NCBI GenBank assembly: GCA_037444005.1
Contig: JBBING010000064.1
Location: 1-12,651, forward strand
Direction: 5' to 3'
Origin: DATLZC01 sp037444005
GTDB taxonomy: Bacteria > Chloroflexota > Dehalococcoidia > DSTF01 > JACRBR01
DNA: 12,651 bases
Position 1 is the first letter of the stretch. Every line of letters starts with the position of its first letter. The position numbers and the translations under genes were made by a program. The notes under the pieces were generated by a model. That model was given only the letters and a program-made list of their open reading frames with translations. It was not told where the DNA came from and did not search any database. Shown piece after piece: positions 12,480 through 12,651 of the stretch.

Positions 12480-12537
12480 TCGGGCGTCCGTAGCTGGAAG
12501 CCGATGCGTGGGCTCGACGATGGCGCAGACCGAACAC

Positions 12538-12651
12538 GCGAATGCCAGGGACCGTTCCGACGGGCCCCGCGCCGCCGGCCTCAGGGCGAGGCGGCCACTA
12601 GCGCTCCGTTTTTTCATGGTAGAGGGGGGTAGGCCTCTAAACAGTAAGGGC
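12538..12651. other. Window-end intergenic stretch
   Basis: No supported gene. On the plus strand GCCTC-AGGGC-GAGGC (about 12579-12593), extended by neighbouring C/G pairs with one bulge, is followed 14 bases later by a run of six T (12609-12614). This could end a plus-strand transcript, but no plus-strand gene precedes it here. A minus-strand frame starting ATGAAAAAACGG has no ribosome site and runs into the TauE gene in another frame. Confidence 0.3.

Noticed and set aside
12381..12617. 78-codon minus-strand frame beginning MKKRSASGR near the window end
   Set aside because: It lacks a Shine-Dalgarno (a pyrimidine run precedes it), overlaps the TauE gene in another frame, and its sequence has no family features.
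1..12651. CRISPR arrays, tRNA or rRNA genes, insertion sequences, riboswitches
   Set aside because: I looked for regular repeats with spacers, cloverleaf-like segments, transposase motifs with terminal inverted repeats, and long structured leaders. None could be supported apart from the hairpins listed.

Overview
The window is GC-rich, gene-dense bacterial chromosome in which every identifiable gene looks ordinary and chromosomal. I see no phage, insertion sequence, CRISPR array, tRNA or rRNA. The gene set is a ttuB-ttuA tRNA thiolation pair, a family 4 uracil-DNA glycosylase beside RNase J and FtsK, a secreted double-psi beta-barrel protein, a Fur-family regulator and split TauE/SafE proteins. 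This suggests a deep-branching, high-GC, possibly thermophilic or thermophile-derived bacterium of the Chloroflexota / Armatimonadota / deep Bacillota kind. That placement is inference from gene content only. The high GC also creates very long antisense open frames (up to 1237 codons), which I treat as shadows.

Left part (1-3810). The end of a SAM-dependent methyltransferase (+) overlaps a convergent flavin reductase (-) by 25 bp. A patatin-like phospholipase (+) follows. It converges on a secreted double-psi beta-barrel protein (-), with a GC-rich hairpin between them. The beta-barrel gene and a Fur-family regulator (+) diverge from a 237-bp region holding a good promoter on each strand, plus a TTGCAA-N4-TTGCAA palindrome placed to let the Fur protein repress itself. 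A strong hairpin then separates fur from a convergent 96-residue His/Cys-containing protein of unknown function.

Middle (3811-6457). Three closely packed minus-strand genes run ttuB (ubiquitin-like sulfur carrier), ttuA (PP-loop tRNA 2-thiouridine synthetase with two zinc fingers and Fe-S cysteines) and a zinc-dependent alcohol dehydrogenase. TtuB presumably hands sulfur to TtuA for s2T54 of tRNA, a thermostability modification. Its Gly-Gly tail is followed by two extra residues. The dehydrogenase has no obvious role in that pathway.

Right part (6458-12651). All genes are on the minus strand. Read 5' to 3' on that strand they are: two half-size TauE/SafE membrane proteins, uracil-DNA glycosylase, RNase J, a 142-bp gap with a remarkably regular nested hairpin, FtsK, and a 71-residue helix-turn-helix protein with a tandem repeat at its transcription start. 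The first four look like one operon (10-30 bp gaps).

The observations most worth a second look are the Cys-to-His change at an Fe-S ligand position of the glycosylase, the 62-nt hairpin before ftsK, apparent CTG starts for ftsK and the beta-barrel gene, the TtuB GGER tail, the Fur autoregulation site, and the split TauE pair. No clearly new multi-gene system was found.
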